Assembly (NCBI GenBank): GCA_037349315.1
Contig: JBAIAC010000054.1
Span: 930,001-994,000 of the forward strand
DNA length: 64,000 bases
Direction: 5' to 3'
DNA from: Chelydra serpentina
Taxonomy: Eukaryota; Chordata; Testudines; Chelydridae
In this document: positions 11,548 to 21,626 of the stretch, piece after piece
Layout of the letters: every line of letters starts with the position of its first letter
Position numbering within the stretch: position 1 is the stretch's first letter
Notes under the pieces: generated by a model
Told to the model about the DNA's origin: nothing
The model's database searches: none
What the model saw: only the letters and a program-made list of their open reading frames with translations
Position numbers and translations under genes: made by a program

Positions 11548-13468
11548 AGGGACGCTCGAGGCCGGAGTACCAGTTTTAATTGATCCTGTCCCCCTGTTCC
11601 TAGACCGCCTTTCCCTTTTCTCCCCTGCGTGGTCGGAAATCACCACGGACCGCTGGGTCATACGCACGGTGCAAAAGGGATACCATTTGCAGTTTGTCTC
11701 CCCACCTCCATCCCATCCTCCCTCCCTGTCCCTCTTCAGGGACCCTTCTCACGAGCAACTCCTCATTCAGGAGGTACAAGAGCTCTTCTCCGCAGGAGCG
11801 GTAGAGGAGGTTCCCAGGGAGCTCAGGGGCAAGGGTTTTTACTCCCGTTCTTTCCTAATCCCCAAGGCGAAGGGGGGGCTACGTCCTATTCTGGAGTTGC
11901 GGGGACTCAACAAATTTATGGTAAAGTTGAAGTTCCGTATGCTCTCCCTGGGCACTATTATCCCCTCTATGGATCAGGGAGACTGGTACGCCGCCCTCGA
12001 CATGAAGGACGCGTATTTCCATATTGCCATCTACCCACCTCACAGGCGCTTCCTCCGCTTCGTGGTGGGCCAGAGACACTTCCAGTTTACGGTCCTGCCC
12101 TTTGGCCTCTCGACGGCACCGAGGGTTTTTACGAAGTGTATGGCAGTGGTAGCAGCCGCCCTTCGGCGTCAAAGAGTTCAGGTGTTCCCCTACCTCGACG
12201 ACTGGTTTATCCGCGGCAACTCCAGCAGCCAAGTCCAGTCGCATATCCGCACGGCCATGGGCATGTTCAGGCGGCTCGGCCTCCTCCTGAACGTAGAAAA
12301 GTCCACTTTGGTGCCAACACAGAGGTTAGACTTTATAGGGGCAGTACTGGACTCCACTCTCGCCCGGGCGTTTCTTCCAGAGGCTCGCTTTCTGACTCTT
12401 ACAACTACCATACGCAGCCTTCAGGCCTTCCCAACGTCAACAGCCCGCTGTTGCCTCAGCCTCCTTGGTCATATGGCATCCTGCACCTTCATGACAGCTC
12501 ACGCCAGGCTGCGCCTCCAGCCCCTCCAGGCATGGCTCACCTCAGCATACCGGCCGCGCAGGGACAGCCTGGACCTAATTCTGACGGTCCCAGCACAGGT
12601 CCTAGCCTCCCTCAACTGGTGGCTGGACCCCAGGAAGGTGATGTCAGGTGTTCCATTTCATCCACCTCAGCCATCCCTAGCCTTAACCACGGATGCTTCA
12701 TCCCTCGGCTGGGGAGCTCATTTACAGAACCTCCAAACGCAGGGCCTGTGGTCAGAGCAGGAGCTGACACTGCACATCAATGTCAGAGAACTGCGAGCGG
12801 TACGTCTTGCCTGCCAAGCCTTCGCTCAACATTTACAGGGCCGCTGTGTCACCATCCTTACAGACAACACGACGGCCATGCATTACATCAACAGACGGGG
12901 AGGGGCACGCTCCCTCCCCCTCTGCCGAGAAGCGATTCATCTCTGGGACTTTTGCATAGCCCGCTCCATTCACCTGGTAGCCTCTTTTCTCCCAGGGGTC
13001 CAGAACACCTTGGCGGACCGACTGAGCAGGTCCTTCCACACTCACGAGTGGTCCATTCGACTGGACGTCATCCACTCTGTCTTCCGGAAGTGGGGATTTC
13101 CCCACATAGATCTATTCGCGACTCGCGAGAACCGGAAATGCCACGCGTTCTGCTCACTCCAGGGTCGCTCCCCAGGCTCCCTGACAGACGCTTTTCTCCA
13201 TCCTTGGACGGCCCACCTGTCCTATGCCTTCCCGCCAGTTCCACTGGTCCACAGAGTCCTGCTCAAGTTGCGCAGGGACAAGGCCCGCTTAATCCTGATC
13301 GCTCCGGCGTGGCCCAGGCAGCACTGGTACACCACTCTCCTGGAGCTCTCCGTGGCCGCCCCAATCACTCTACCATTGTGGCCGGACCTGATTACGCAGC
13401 AGCACGGCAGACTCCATCATCCCGACCTGCACTCTCTTCACCTCACAGCGTGGCTGCTGCATGGCTGA
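11102..13468 (+). CDS. DIRS reverse transcriptase/RNase H, intact frame
   Basis: The open frame has 788 codons from the first ATG; roughly the first 150 overlap gag out of frame, so the true start may lie later. RT motifs run from FLIPKAKGGLRPILELRGLN through DMKDAYFHIAI (first Asp) and LPFGLSTAPRVFTKCMA to the YLDD active site at residues 364-367. RNase H follows with the likely catalytic residues D531 (TTDASSLGWG), E563 (NVREL), D588 (LTDNTTAMHYINRRGG) and D639 (NTLADRLSR). The C-terminal region with HIDLFATRENRKC and AYAFPP-like blocks is typical of DIRS and related RTs. The protein makes element cDNA and removes the RNA template. No stop or frameshift is seen, so it could still be coding. 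It overlaps the tyrosine recombinase frame. Confidence 0.92.
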   Translation: MSRRARSWPGRRCEPLSTSPIRPPEPSPRESPCDVSPGYNPPPSPQRSSTLFRTYRLKVRVCSRRKLTQSCRPSKMVVPSSARWGCIPQRRSADPSGPSDNVPTSHPHHDRTSIGGRVVEGAGDNNPVDRPASDRAPTNHRRGPNKIFEGTLEAGVPVLIDPVPLFLDRLSLFSPAWSEITTDRWVIRTVQKGYHLQFVSPPPSHPPSLSLFRDPSHEQLLIQEVQELFSAGAVEEVPRELRGKGFYSRSFLIPKAKGGLRPILELRGLNKFMVKLKFRMLSLGTIIPSMDQGDWYAALDMKDAYFHIAIYPPHRRFLRFVVGQRHFQFTVLPFGLSTAPRVFTKCMAVVAAALRRQRVQVFPYLDDWFIRGNSSSQVQSHIRTAMGMFRRLGLLLNVEKSTLVPTQRLDFIGAVLDSTLARAFLPEARFLTLTTTIRSLQAFPTSTARCCLSLLGHMASCTFMTAHARLRLQPLQAWLTSAYRPRRDSLDLILTVPAQVLASLNWWLDPRKVMSGVPFHPPQPSLALTTDASSLGWGAHLQNLQTQGLWSEQELTLHINVRELRAVRLACQAFAQHLQGRCVTILTDNTTAMHYINRRGGARSLPLCREAIHLWDFCIARSIHLVASFLPGVQNTLADRLSRSFHTHEWSIRLDVIHSVFRKWGFPHIDLFATRENRKCHAFCSLQGRSPGSLTDAFLHPWTAHLSYAFPPVPLVHRVLLKLRRDKARLILIAPAWPRQHWYTTLLELSVAAPITLPLWPDLITQQHGRLHHPDLHSLHLTAWLLHG

Positions 13469-13470
13469 AC

Positions 13471-14517
13471 CCGTCTGAGCTACGTTGTTCCAGCCCGGTC
13501 CAACAGGTTCTGCTGAGCAGTAGGAAGCCCTCCACCAGGTCCACCTACTCAGCTAAGTGGAAACGGTTTTCCCTTTGGTGCGGCCCTCGGGGTCTTAACC
13601 CCTTGCAGGTGCCGATACACACCATTCTAGACTACCTCCTCTCCCTAAAGGAGCAGGGTCTGGCCCTCTCGTCGCTAAAGGTCCACCTCGCGGCAATCTC
13701 GGCCTTTCACCCTGGTGACGGGGGGCTTTCCATCTTTTCCAACCCCATGGATAGCAGGTTCCTCAGGGGGTTGGAGCGGCTACACCCATTGGTGCGCCGC
13801 CCGGTCCCCACCTGGGACCTCAACCTCGTCATCACTAGGCTCATGGGGGCCCCATTCGAGCCTATGGCCACCTGCTCGCTTCTGTACCTCTCCTGGAAAA
13901 CGGCCTTCCTCGTAGCCATTACCTCGGCGAGGCGCGTCTCTGAGCTCAGAGCGCTTACTTTGGAACCCCCTTACACGGTGTTCCACAAGGACAAGATACA
14001 GCTGCGACCACACCCGGCCTTCCTGCCCAAGGTAGTGTCGGCCTTCCATATTAACCAAGACATTTTTCTACCGGTCTTCTATCCAAAGCCCCATGTCTCT
14101 AGGAAGGAGCAGCAACTCCATTCCTTGGACGTCCATAGGGCCCTCGCCTTCTACATCGAGCGAACGAAGCCCTTTCGGAGAACGACTCAGCTGTTCGTCG
14201 CCGTGGCGGACCGGATGAAAGGTCTCACGGTCTCTTCCCAACGCATCTCGTCATGGATCACGTCATGCATCCGGACATGTTATGACTTGGCAGGTGTCCC
14301 CACCATGCACCCTACTGCCCACTCCACCCGAGCTCAGGCCTCGTCCTCCGCCTTCTTGGCACACATACCAATTCAAGAGATTTGTAAGGCAGCGACTTGG
14401 TCATCGGTGCACACCTTCGCCTCTCATTATGCCATAGTACAACATTCTAGGGAGGACGCCACTTTTGGTTCGGCGGTCCTACACTCCGCAGTCTCACAAT
14501 CCGACCCCACCTCCTAG
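13471..14517 (+). CDS. DIRS tyrosine recombinase, intact frame
   Basis: This enzyme would integrate the circular DNA form by breaking and rejoining strands through a covalent tyrosine intermediate. The domain starts around SSRKPSTRSTYSAKWKRF, a SAM-like core-binding start, and ends at 14517. Catalytic residues are visible: Arg at 13933-13935 (SARRVSEL), His at 14320-14322 and Arg at 14329-14331 (HSTRAQ), and the nucleophile Tyr at 14428-14430 (SHYAIV). The frame is open far upstream, back to an ATG at 11629, across almost the whole RT/RNase H gene. The first ATG within the domain itself is only at 13747, so translation probably starts inside the RT gene, at a non-AUG codon or by frameshift or reinitiation. 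The start given is the domain edge, not a proven initiation site. Confidence 0.9.
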   Translation, partial: PSELRCSSPVQQVLLSSRKPSTRSTYSAKWKRFSLWCGPRGLNPLQVPIHTILDYLLSLKEQGLALSSLKVHLAAISAFHPGDGGLSIFSNPMDSRFLRGLERLHPLVRRPVPTWDLNLVITRLMGAPFEPMATCSLLYLSWKTAFLVAITSARRVSELRALTLEPPYTVFHKDKIQLRPHPAFLPKVVSAFHINQDIFLPVFYPKPHVSRKEQQLHSLDVHRALAFYIERTKPFRRTTQLFVAVADRMKGLTVSSQRISSWITSCIRTCYDLAGVPTMHPTAHSTRAQASSSAFLAHIPIQEICKAATWSSVHTFASHYAIVQHSREDATFGSAVLHSAVSQSDPTS

Positions 14518-14536
14518 GAATGGCTTGGGAGTCACC

Positions 14537-14634
14537 TAATTGGAATACATATGAGCAAGCACTCGAAGAAGAAAAGACGGTTACTCACCGTAGTAACTGT
14601 TGTTCTTCAAGATGTGTTGCTCATATCTATTCCA
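14537..14634 (+). repeat. DIRS copy 2 internal complementary region
   Basis: Positions 14537-14573 are the complement of the start of the left repeat (8649-8685), and 14569-14634 are the complement of the end of the right repeat (about 14818-14885). This two-part pairing is the DIRS internal complementary region, which in the accepted model templates the junction of the circular intermediate. Confidence 0.93.
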
Positions 14635-14665
14635 AACCCGCCCTCCATCCCCACTGTCAGAATAG

Positions 14666-14885
14666 CCGGCAAGAAGGAACTGAGAGGGCGCTGGGCCGGC
14701 TGGGGTATATATCAGGCACCGTAACGGCGCCACTCCAGGGGGCGCCAGCCGGCCCACCGAGTGTTGCTAGGGTAAAAATCTTCCGACGATCGTGCACGCC
14801 GCGCGCACACACCTAATTGGAATAGATATGAGCAACACATCTCGAAGAACAACAGTTACTACGGTGAGTAACCGTCTTTTCTTCG
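14666..14885 (-). repeat. DIRS copy 2 right terminal inverted repeat
   Basis: This is the complement of 8648-8829 with few differences, extended outward by about 60 bp (GAACAACAGTTACTACGGTG and following), which is itself complementary to the internal region. The left end lacks this extension, as expected for DIRS terminal repeats of unequal length. Confidence 0.92.
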
Positions 14886-15839
14886 GGTAATGGAAATGCA
14901 AAGCAAGTTAGAGTAACAGTTACCATAATAAAAAGTCAAACACCCTTGCTGTATTTGTTTTCCTAATGCAATGGGGATAGTGATTGAGGGACACATTCTG
15001 CCATGCTTACCCGCAACGAATACTCTTTGAATACTGCAAATAGCCCTATTGATTTCAGTGGGACCATTTCTAATTTAGGTGTTGCCACAAGTGAACAAAG
15101 GTGGCAAAATCTGCCTAGTAGATTAATCAGCAACGTAGAAGAGTGTGCTCAGCCAGTTGTCAATGCTGTGTGACAACTGCACACACACCTATCCCTTTGA
15201 GCCTCTGCTGTTGTAGTTGGCTCAGTCAGTGGTGCCTCCTACAGCTTTGTTGCTAGTTTCTGTATTTTTGGGTGCTTTAATAATGGCATCTGGCTTGGCG
15301 TGTTCCTACAGGGAAAAGAACAAGATATGGGAGCAGCTGTTTTTCATGATTGAGTCTAATAGGAAATGCACAGGAGAGAGATTGGAGGATTCTGTTTATA
15401 CATCTGTTTAGGGAAGAGGGGAACCAATCTAATTTGAAAGGCCTCTCCTAGTTTGATCTTTGCATTCAAGTCTGCGAAGTCTGCTGCTGTGTGTGCAAAG
15501 ATATTTAGAACAGCACCTATGATTGTTCCATCACTGAAGAGAGGGAGAGAAGAAAAATCTCCCCTCCCATCCCACTGTGGTGTTGCAGTAGGAGGCATAG
15601 GAATATTTCTTATGATTCTTCAAGATGTTTTGTGTAAGGTTACTGAGAAACTTTTCAGCAGAAGGAGAGAGGCATTTGGAGAACAGAGAGAAGCCACCTT
15701 TCAATTCAGTTATAGCAGCACGTGTAGATGACATTTCAAGGTAGGCTGAGAGAATAAATATTGAGAAAGGCGAAGTTAACGTGAATCCAGAGCATTTGAA
15801 TAAGTAATTCTAATGATCAGCTTTTTCTATTACATATTT

Positions 15840-16020
15840 CATTGGCAGATTTCAGTGCTTTACAATGAAGGTGAGTATCACTAATCCCAGTTTTACCACT
15901 GGAAAGCTGAGGCACAGGGAAGTGAAGTGACTTGGGGCTGCTCAATGGGCCTTTGACAGAACTGGAAATAGAATGCAGGTCTCCTGGGTGCCAGTTCAGT
16001 GCTCTGTACACAATCACAAG
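15840..16020 (-). repeat. MIR-like SINE relic
   Basis: The stretch with CAGTTTTACCACTGGAAAGC and CTGAGGCACAGGGAAGTGA reads as a diverged MIR (core-SINE) on the minus strand. The rest of 14886-16679 is intronic sequence with no other recognised feature. Confidence 0.65.
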
Positions 16021-16679
16021 CAGAAATATAGAAATTGGTGCAGACCTCTTGCTAGCATTCCCCAACTATTTTTTTAAATCATGCACTTACCCTATGTATT
16101 GTGCTGTGGGCTTTGAGATCCATGGGAGGAAATTTTAAAGAGTGCCTGTAATCCATAGTAAAACTTGCTACAGTTTTTTTTGCTTGCTGTTTACTAGCCA
16201 AAAGTACTGAAACTGTCTACTATTAATATTAATGTTGTGTTAAATGCATATTCGTAGAAGTGGGTGTGGTGTGGGAGAAATACACTTAAGTTATAGTGCC
16301 TAAAATGTATATATTTAGTGATGTGTTACAAAACAAAATCCCAAAATGTTAACCATGTTTTCTTTGATGAGATCAACCAATCCATGTTCGTTTCACCAGA
16401 CTTGAAAGGTTCATTGTGTGTTAGGAGTTGATGCAAAAACTGAGTTAAATAAAGCACTTAAATGTCTAAATCTATGTATGTGAAGACAGCTGCATTATTC
16501 CTATGAAGATGATGTATATTGGCAGAGAAATGTTAAGGTGTGAACTTGAACTATAGCTTCAAGGTCAAGGGATTTATAACCTTCCTGTTCAGTAGATCGC
16601 TTACTCCCTTCATTTTCACCTCAGTTTACATCTGCACAGATGTTTAAATTGTGTGTGTGGGTATCTTTTTCCCCCTCAG

Positions 16680-16757
16680 GACCCCTTGTTGCTGAAGGGT
16701 AAAGTAACACTGCATCAAGTTACGGCTGGGACTGTGGTATCAAGGCAGGGAGACCAG
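16680..16757 (+). CDS. PNPLA7: Patatin-like phospholipase (NTE family), exon 1 of the window
   Basis: This 78-bp exon encodes 26 residues in phase 0, including LLLKGKVTLHQVTAGTVVSR and ending QGDQ. It follows a polypyrimidine tract and CCCTCAG acceptor and ends at a GTGAGT donor. The segment begins a cyclic-nucleotide-binding domain of the ER-associated lysophospholipase/neuropathy target esterase family. GTVVSRQGDQD fits PNPLA7 better than PNPLA6. The exon before it was not found in 1-16679, so the upstream intron probably exceeds the window edge. Confidence 0.8.
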
Positions 16758-16879
16758 GTGAGTGCCCCCCAATAAGGGAAAAGTGAACCTGTATCTTAAA
16801 AACTGTTTGATATTATTACTATTCTCCAGTCATTCAAATAGCAGGTGTCCTGTCAAGACCTTAGTGTATAACTAAAGGT

Positions 16880-17095
16880 GGACTAGAGTTGAGGTGAGTG
16901 GCCCTGGACTGGATTTGGGGAGTTCTGGGATCAGTTCCTCTGCCACGGGCTTCCTGTACAAGTTACTTTCACCTCTCTGTGCCTCATGCCCCTCCTCTGC
17001 AAAATGAGAATAACAGGTGTATTCTGAGGATAAACTCATAAAAACATTTCTGAAGCACCCAGATACTGTGGTGATGAGGGCCATATAAACTGGAT
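16880..17095 (+). repeat. MIR-like SINE relic
   Basis: The series AAGTTACTTTCACCTCTCTG, TGCCTCATGCCCCTCCTCTG and GCAAAATGAGAATAACAG matches the MIR core and 3' part in direct orientation, ending near ATACTGTGGTGATGAGGGCC. Confidence 0.7.
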
Positions 17096-17097
17096 AA

Positions 17098-17548
17098 AAA
17101 CTGGTTGGGTTGAAGAGTGCGCATCAGGAGGTATGTGGTCTAGAAAACATGACCTGTAAGGAAATATTAAAAAATTGGGTTTGTTTAGTCTGGAGAAGTG
17201 AAGACTGAGGGGGCACATGATAACAGACTTGAGTACATAAAAGGTTGTTATAAAGAGGAGAGTGATAAATTGTTCTCCATATCCACTGAGGGGAGGACAA
17301 GAAGTAATGCGCTTAAATTGGAGGAAGTGGGATTTGGGTCAGACATTAGAAAAATCTTCTTAATTTATAAGACTGGAACAAATTACCTGGAGAGATTCTG
17401 GAATCTCCGTAATTGGAGGTTTTTAAGAAGAGGTTAGACAAACACCTGTCAGGGATGGTCTAGATAATCTTTAGTCCTGCCTTATTGCAGAGGACTGGAC
17501 TAGATGACCTATTGAGGTCCCTTCCACTCCTACATTTCTATGGTTCTG
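17098..17548 (+). mobile_element. Old L3/CR1-like LINE 3' end
   Basis: The plus-strand relic has an ORF2 tail (RTRSNALKLEEVGF and the following block, related to [14 protein letters not shown] in young CR1) and the 3' UTR with GGACTAGATGACCTATTGAG. It ends in the typical TTTCTATGGTTCTG terminus. Many substitutions mark it as ancient. It is the only ORF2-containing CR1-type copy in + orientation, apart from a 98-bp internal fragment at 60174. Confidence 0.82.
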
Positions 17549-18440
17549 TTGCCTCTTGAATGGGGAGCAGAATGGGGATCTGAACAAGATCAAGAGGAAT
17601 TGGTAGGCGCTTATCCATCTGGGTGCAGAGGCTCAGAATTGCAATCCAAACACAGACTGCAGAGAAACTTCCCCCCCCTTTTCTCCCTTGCATGGTGTTG
17701 TGTTTTTTCCTTTGTAATTAAAGAGGAGAGGGGCTCATTTATAGCAACAGCAATCTTAGCTGCTGAGTATGGGTTTTGTTTTGTATGGAAGCGTGCATAG
17801 CTAAAGTTGCAATGTAAATTTAGCATCCTTCTCCATCAGGTTTCAAGTTTATACATATATTGCATATTTTCTCATGAAATTGTGTGCATTACAAATGCCC
17901 AGATAACCTGCTTACAAAATCCCAACCTTCGATGTATGATGTATGTCACTCAGTTTTATTAGAATGCCTTCTCCTATTAATACACAATTCGGTTTTTTTG
18001 TATATTAGTGCATTTTGCAACAAGCGTATCATTCAGCGTATAATATTGTTCTGTAATAGCACTAGGAGATTGTTCATTTGAAAATACATAACTGTGTGCA
18101 AATTCAAATTAAGGGAATACATTTTTGCTAATTCCGTTTTGTCACAATACAGCATTATTCACAGAGTTTTGCTATTAATTCTGTGTCATCTCTACCTCTT
18201 GAGGTCTCCCAATTATGGCCCCAGTCAGAAAGCTCCATTTTCAATATTGTGACTGGAACAGTTTACAGCTTTAATAAATGCTTTTAATTATTCATGAATG
18301 TGCCTTATTGTATTGCCTAAGTGCTTAATGCTATGAGCCCCCACAGCAAACACATCAGTCGTTGCAGTACTGTTACAATTAATGTTGGTTTAAAATCCAG
18401 GAGAGTTCATAATGAGGGACTCTCTCTCCATCCTTTTCAG
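17549..18440. other. Intronic sequence without recognised feature
   Basis: This is AT-rich intron sequence ending in the polypyrimidine tract of the next exon. I see no repeat or gene that I can name. Confidence 0.6.
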
Positions 18441-18646
18441 GATGTCAACATCCGGTTTGTGATCTCGGGTTTGCTTCATGTGTACCAGCGGAAGATAGAC
18501 TCTGAGGAGGAGACCTGTCTATTCATCACCCATCCGGGGGAAATAGTAGGCCAACTAGCTGTCCTTACTGGGGAACCTCTCATTTTCACCATCAAAGCCA
18601 ATCGAGACTGCACGTTCCTGTCTATTTCCAAATCCCATTTCTATGA
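18441..18646 (+). CDS. PNPLA7: Patatin-like phospholipase (NTE family), exon 2 of the window
   Basis: This 206-bp exon starts after TCCTTTTCAG and ends at a GTGAGT donor with two bases of the split Glu codon. It encodes most of a cyclic-nucleotide-binding domain: the beta-roll start ([14 protein letters not shown]), the phosphate-cassette-like stretch [17 protein letters not shown] and [28 protein letters not shown] favours PNPLA7 over PNPLA6. In this family these domains are thought to be regulatory, and true cyclic nucleotide binding is doubtful. The reading frame joins exactly to the exons on both sides, which argues for a live gene. Confidence 0.86.
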
Positions 18647-19489
18647 GTGAGTTCCCCCTTTGGTGCATTGCTTTCCATTTTTACACCCACCTATAAAGCA
18701 CAGTTATTTTGGACACATTTCAGTGCTGGGGGAGGGGGGTGGTGAGTATGATGTGCTATTGCTAGAGCACATCGTATAGCAAACTAGATGTTTTGGGGTA
18801 GGAATTTAGGAAGTGCCACACTGGGTTAGGCCCCAGATCTAATTTATTACATCTATTACAACTTCTTTTCTCCGGCAGGGTGAGTACCAATTACTTCAGA
18901 GAAAGGTGCAAGAAACTCTGTAATGTTCAATGATAGAATAATCTTCTGTAAGCAAATTAAATGCCCACTTTGCTCTTAACAGTATTTTAACACCGTATTT
19001 AGGCCACAAATACCCTAGCCCTGGACATTGGCTTTATTGATAACTCAGATAATAAGGAAAATGCCAGCCTCAGCCCATGCTTACATGTTGGTAGTGTTTC
19101 TCTAATGAGACCTGTCTGTCCTAGACCCTTCACCGGAGTATCACTCCCACTTCTTTTTAACCAGAGTGGAGTTAGTGAGCCTCCCCTGCTACATATTCAT
19201 AGGGTAGAAGTCAGTATCTCCCTGCAGGAGTACAGCACTTACTAATAGGGTAGGTCAAAAGAAGAACCCTGGTTCTTCCTGACCCCTGTTAATTGGTGTT
19301 TATCATGAGCTGTGAAGCATGAAGGTGAATATACCTTAGTGTTTTATCCTGTATAAACATCCTGTAAATATTCTCATTATTCCATATAAACATCAGTCCT
19401 GCTAAGATCTTATCGAGGTTTTGTGATAGTGAGTTCACACTCATAGTTTATACTAAAAAAAAATCCTTTCATTCGTTTAAAATTAGTTG

Positions 19490-20300
19490 CCTTTTATTTA
19501 TTTTTTTATTATTTGTATTGTGGTGACCAGGACTCCATTGTGGTAGGTGCTGTACAAACCCAAACCCATAGACAGCTCCTGCCCCAAAGAACTCACAATC
19601 TAAGTATAAGTCAAGAGACAGTAGATGGATACAGACAGCCCAGTGGGGGAGCATAAAGAAACAATGGGACTTGGTCAGCAGGACAGGCTGTTGTCTCAGC
19701 ACACCAGCAGCCTAACCGTTGTCAAGTGTTTTGTAGGCGTCATGGTAAAGGACAGATTTGAGGAGGGTTTTGAAGGGGATAATGAATTAGTTTTGCTGGT
19801 GTTTATGGGGAGCTCCTTCTGAGTGTGAGAGGCAGCATGGGAGAAAGCATGAAGGGGCTTGTTTGAAAATTTAACAAGTGGGTGATGGAGGCTGGCATCA
19901 TGGGCCAACTGGAAGTGAGAGTCGAACAGAATGAGAGCTGATAGATAGAGTGGGAATAGGTCGGGAAGGGCCTTGGAAGTGAAGGCAGATAGCTTATGTT
20001 TGCCGTGATGAAGAAAAGGGAATCCATGGAGGGATGCAAAGAGAAGGATAACATGGTTCAAGCAATGAGCTAGGAATATGATTTTTGCAGCAATATTCTG
20101 AATGGATATGAGCGGGGCAAGATTGCGTTTGTCAAGGCCAGAGAAACGGATGTTGCAGTTATCAAGATGCAAGATGATGAGAGTTTTAGCCATGTGGATG
20201 GATGAGAGAGGCCATATCTCAGAAATGTTTGCATAAAGAATCAGCAAATTTAGATATAGCCTGGATGTGAGGACCTAAAGAGAGGTTAGAGTCGAAGATG
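19490..20300 (-). mobile_element. L2-like LINE relic, ORF2 C-terminus and 3' end
   Basis: On the minus strand, broken frames spell an L2-type C-terminal RT region (HVILLFASLHGFPFLHHGKH, KALPDLFPLYLSALI, and HPLVKFSNKPLHAFSHAA). It runs into a 3' UTR whose tail carries GGTGCTGTACAAACCC in + orientation. The copy is decayed. Confidence 0.65.
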
Positions 20301-20459
20301 AACCCCAAGTTATAAGCCTGAGTGACAGGCCGGTGGTTTTGTCCACAGTGATTGAGAACAGCGTTAGTGGAGAGGACTTGGTGGGGAGATTAAGAGCTAT
20401 TTTAGCCATGATAAGCTTGAGCTGAGCTTGAACTTTCCAGTTGAGTCATGGTGAGCTTG

Positions 20460-20790
20460 AGCTTTCAGTTTTTAGTGGAATGTCCCCTAGTTCTTGACTG
20501 TGCGCCTGTAAGTGGGAGGTTTTTCTGGCTTATATTCCCTAGACCATTCATTATTTTGCATACCGGTGCTGCCTCTTTTTGTCTCCTCTCTATACGCTCC
20601 CTAGCTTTAGGCTCTCCATGCTTCTAACAACTTTGTCTCCAGGCTCCTATTTCTGTGATATCTTATTGGGAGGTCGGGTAACGAGAACTGAACACAATGT
20701 CCTTGGTGATCGTGCACCATCAATTTACATAATAGCTTTCCAATAGATGTTGTATTTTCTACCCCGTTCTTTTTACTATATCTCCTTGTT
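20460..20790 (-). mobile_element. Old CR1/L3-like LINE fragment
   Basis: A degenerate minus-strand match to the region of CR1-like elements that reads GAACTGAACACAATG in + orientation (compare AACTGGACACAGTACTCC in young CR1). No open frame remains. Confidence 0.5.
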
Positions 20791-20819
20791 CAAATCACAT
20801 TCAATTTTATACTCCTCTG

Positions 20820-21626
20820 CTGTGCCTCTCCAGATAGCTGTCATCTACATCTCCTCTATCCTCCCTGATTTTGACACCTGACTTTTTTTTATTCCTCTCC
20901 CCATAGTCCTCCCCCATCATACTTGGTGACTTCAGATTTCACACTGATGCCCCCTCTGACCCATTAGCTGTTCCTGCCTCTTTGCCTTAATTTTCTCTTT
21001 TGACTTTCAACCTTGGATCATCTCTCCTACTTGCCAAAGTGGCCACTTGCTTAACCTCGTCTTTGCTCAAGTGTTCCTTTTCTGATCTCTCAGGAGTGGT
21101 AACTCTCCAAATGCAACCCCATCACTTCTTCCTTATTGCCTATTTCCCCTCTACCAACACTTCAGTGATCTAAGCTCTTATTCTTCACCACTCTCAACTT
21201 CTTTAATGTTTCCTCTCCTCCTCCTCTGTAGGCTCCATTGTTAGCTCAATGCACTTTTCTCTCTCTACACTTGATTCCTTCACCTCTCCTTCCCACCAAA
21301 AGTATCTTCCAAAACCCTAAATCTGGCTCATTCCCAGCTTCAGCTTTCTCCACACCTGCTCTCATGTTGGTGACTGTCACGGGAGAGAGTCTCAAGACAA
21401 CATGGACATCCTCTGCTGCAAAATTGTTCTTTCCTTCTTTAGTTCTACTTTATTTCTGGCTGAACAGCACTGCCTCTTCACTGTCGTTGAATCCCCAGCT
21501 CGCAATCCCCGTCACATGTGCAATCTCTGACTCCTTCTGTGCCCTCCATGCAAAATTTTGCTGATTTCCCTCCCCAACGCTCCAGGAGGAGATGGATAAG
21601 GGCCACCACAATTCTGCAACACACCT
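20820..21626 (+). mobile_element. LINE endonuclease-region relic, L2-like, continued at 23470
   Basis: A + strand frame gives ILGDFRFHTDAPSDPLAV, the conserved GDFN-H-D type motif of LINE apurinic endonucleases, followed by a decayed linker. The sequence seems to resume at 23470-23766 beyond the CR1 inserted at 21627. Clade assignment is tentative. Confidence 0.5.

Larger units (their letters stand above)
8648..14885 (+). mobile_element. DIRS-type retrotransposon, copy 2, nearly complete
   Basis: This ~6.2-kb element has all DIRS hallmarks: left terminal repeat (8648-8829), gag (9029-11547, one frameshift), RT/RNase H (open to 13468), tyrosine recombinase (to 14517), an internal complementary region (14537-14634) and the inverted right terminal repeat (to 14885). 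DIRS elements are known to replicate through a circular intermediate and integrate with a tyrosine recombinase, without target duplication; none is visible here. It lies sense to the host gene in a PNPLA7 intron. Confidence 0.96.

Noticed and set aside
11629..13400. Treating the first two thirds of the 962-codon frame as a separate gene
   Set aside because: It overlaps the RT gene, lacks any domain match and is better treated as an overlap to be tested (see findings).
15217..15411. Small membrane protein with a hydrophobic N-terminus
   Set aside because: It is a short intronic open frame with no conservation evidence, splice context or promoter.
19696..20247. A 183-codon minus-strand host gene
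   Set aside because: The frame corresponds to a decayed L2-like LINE ORF2 C-terminus.
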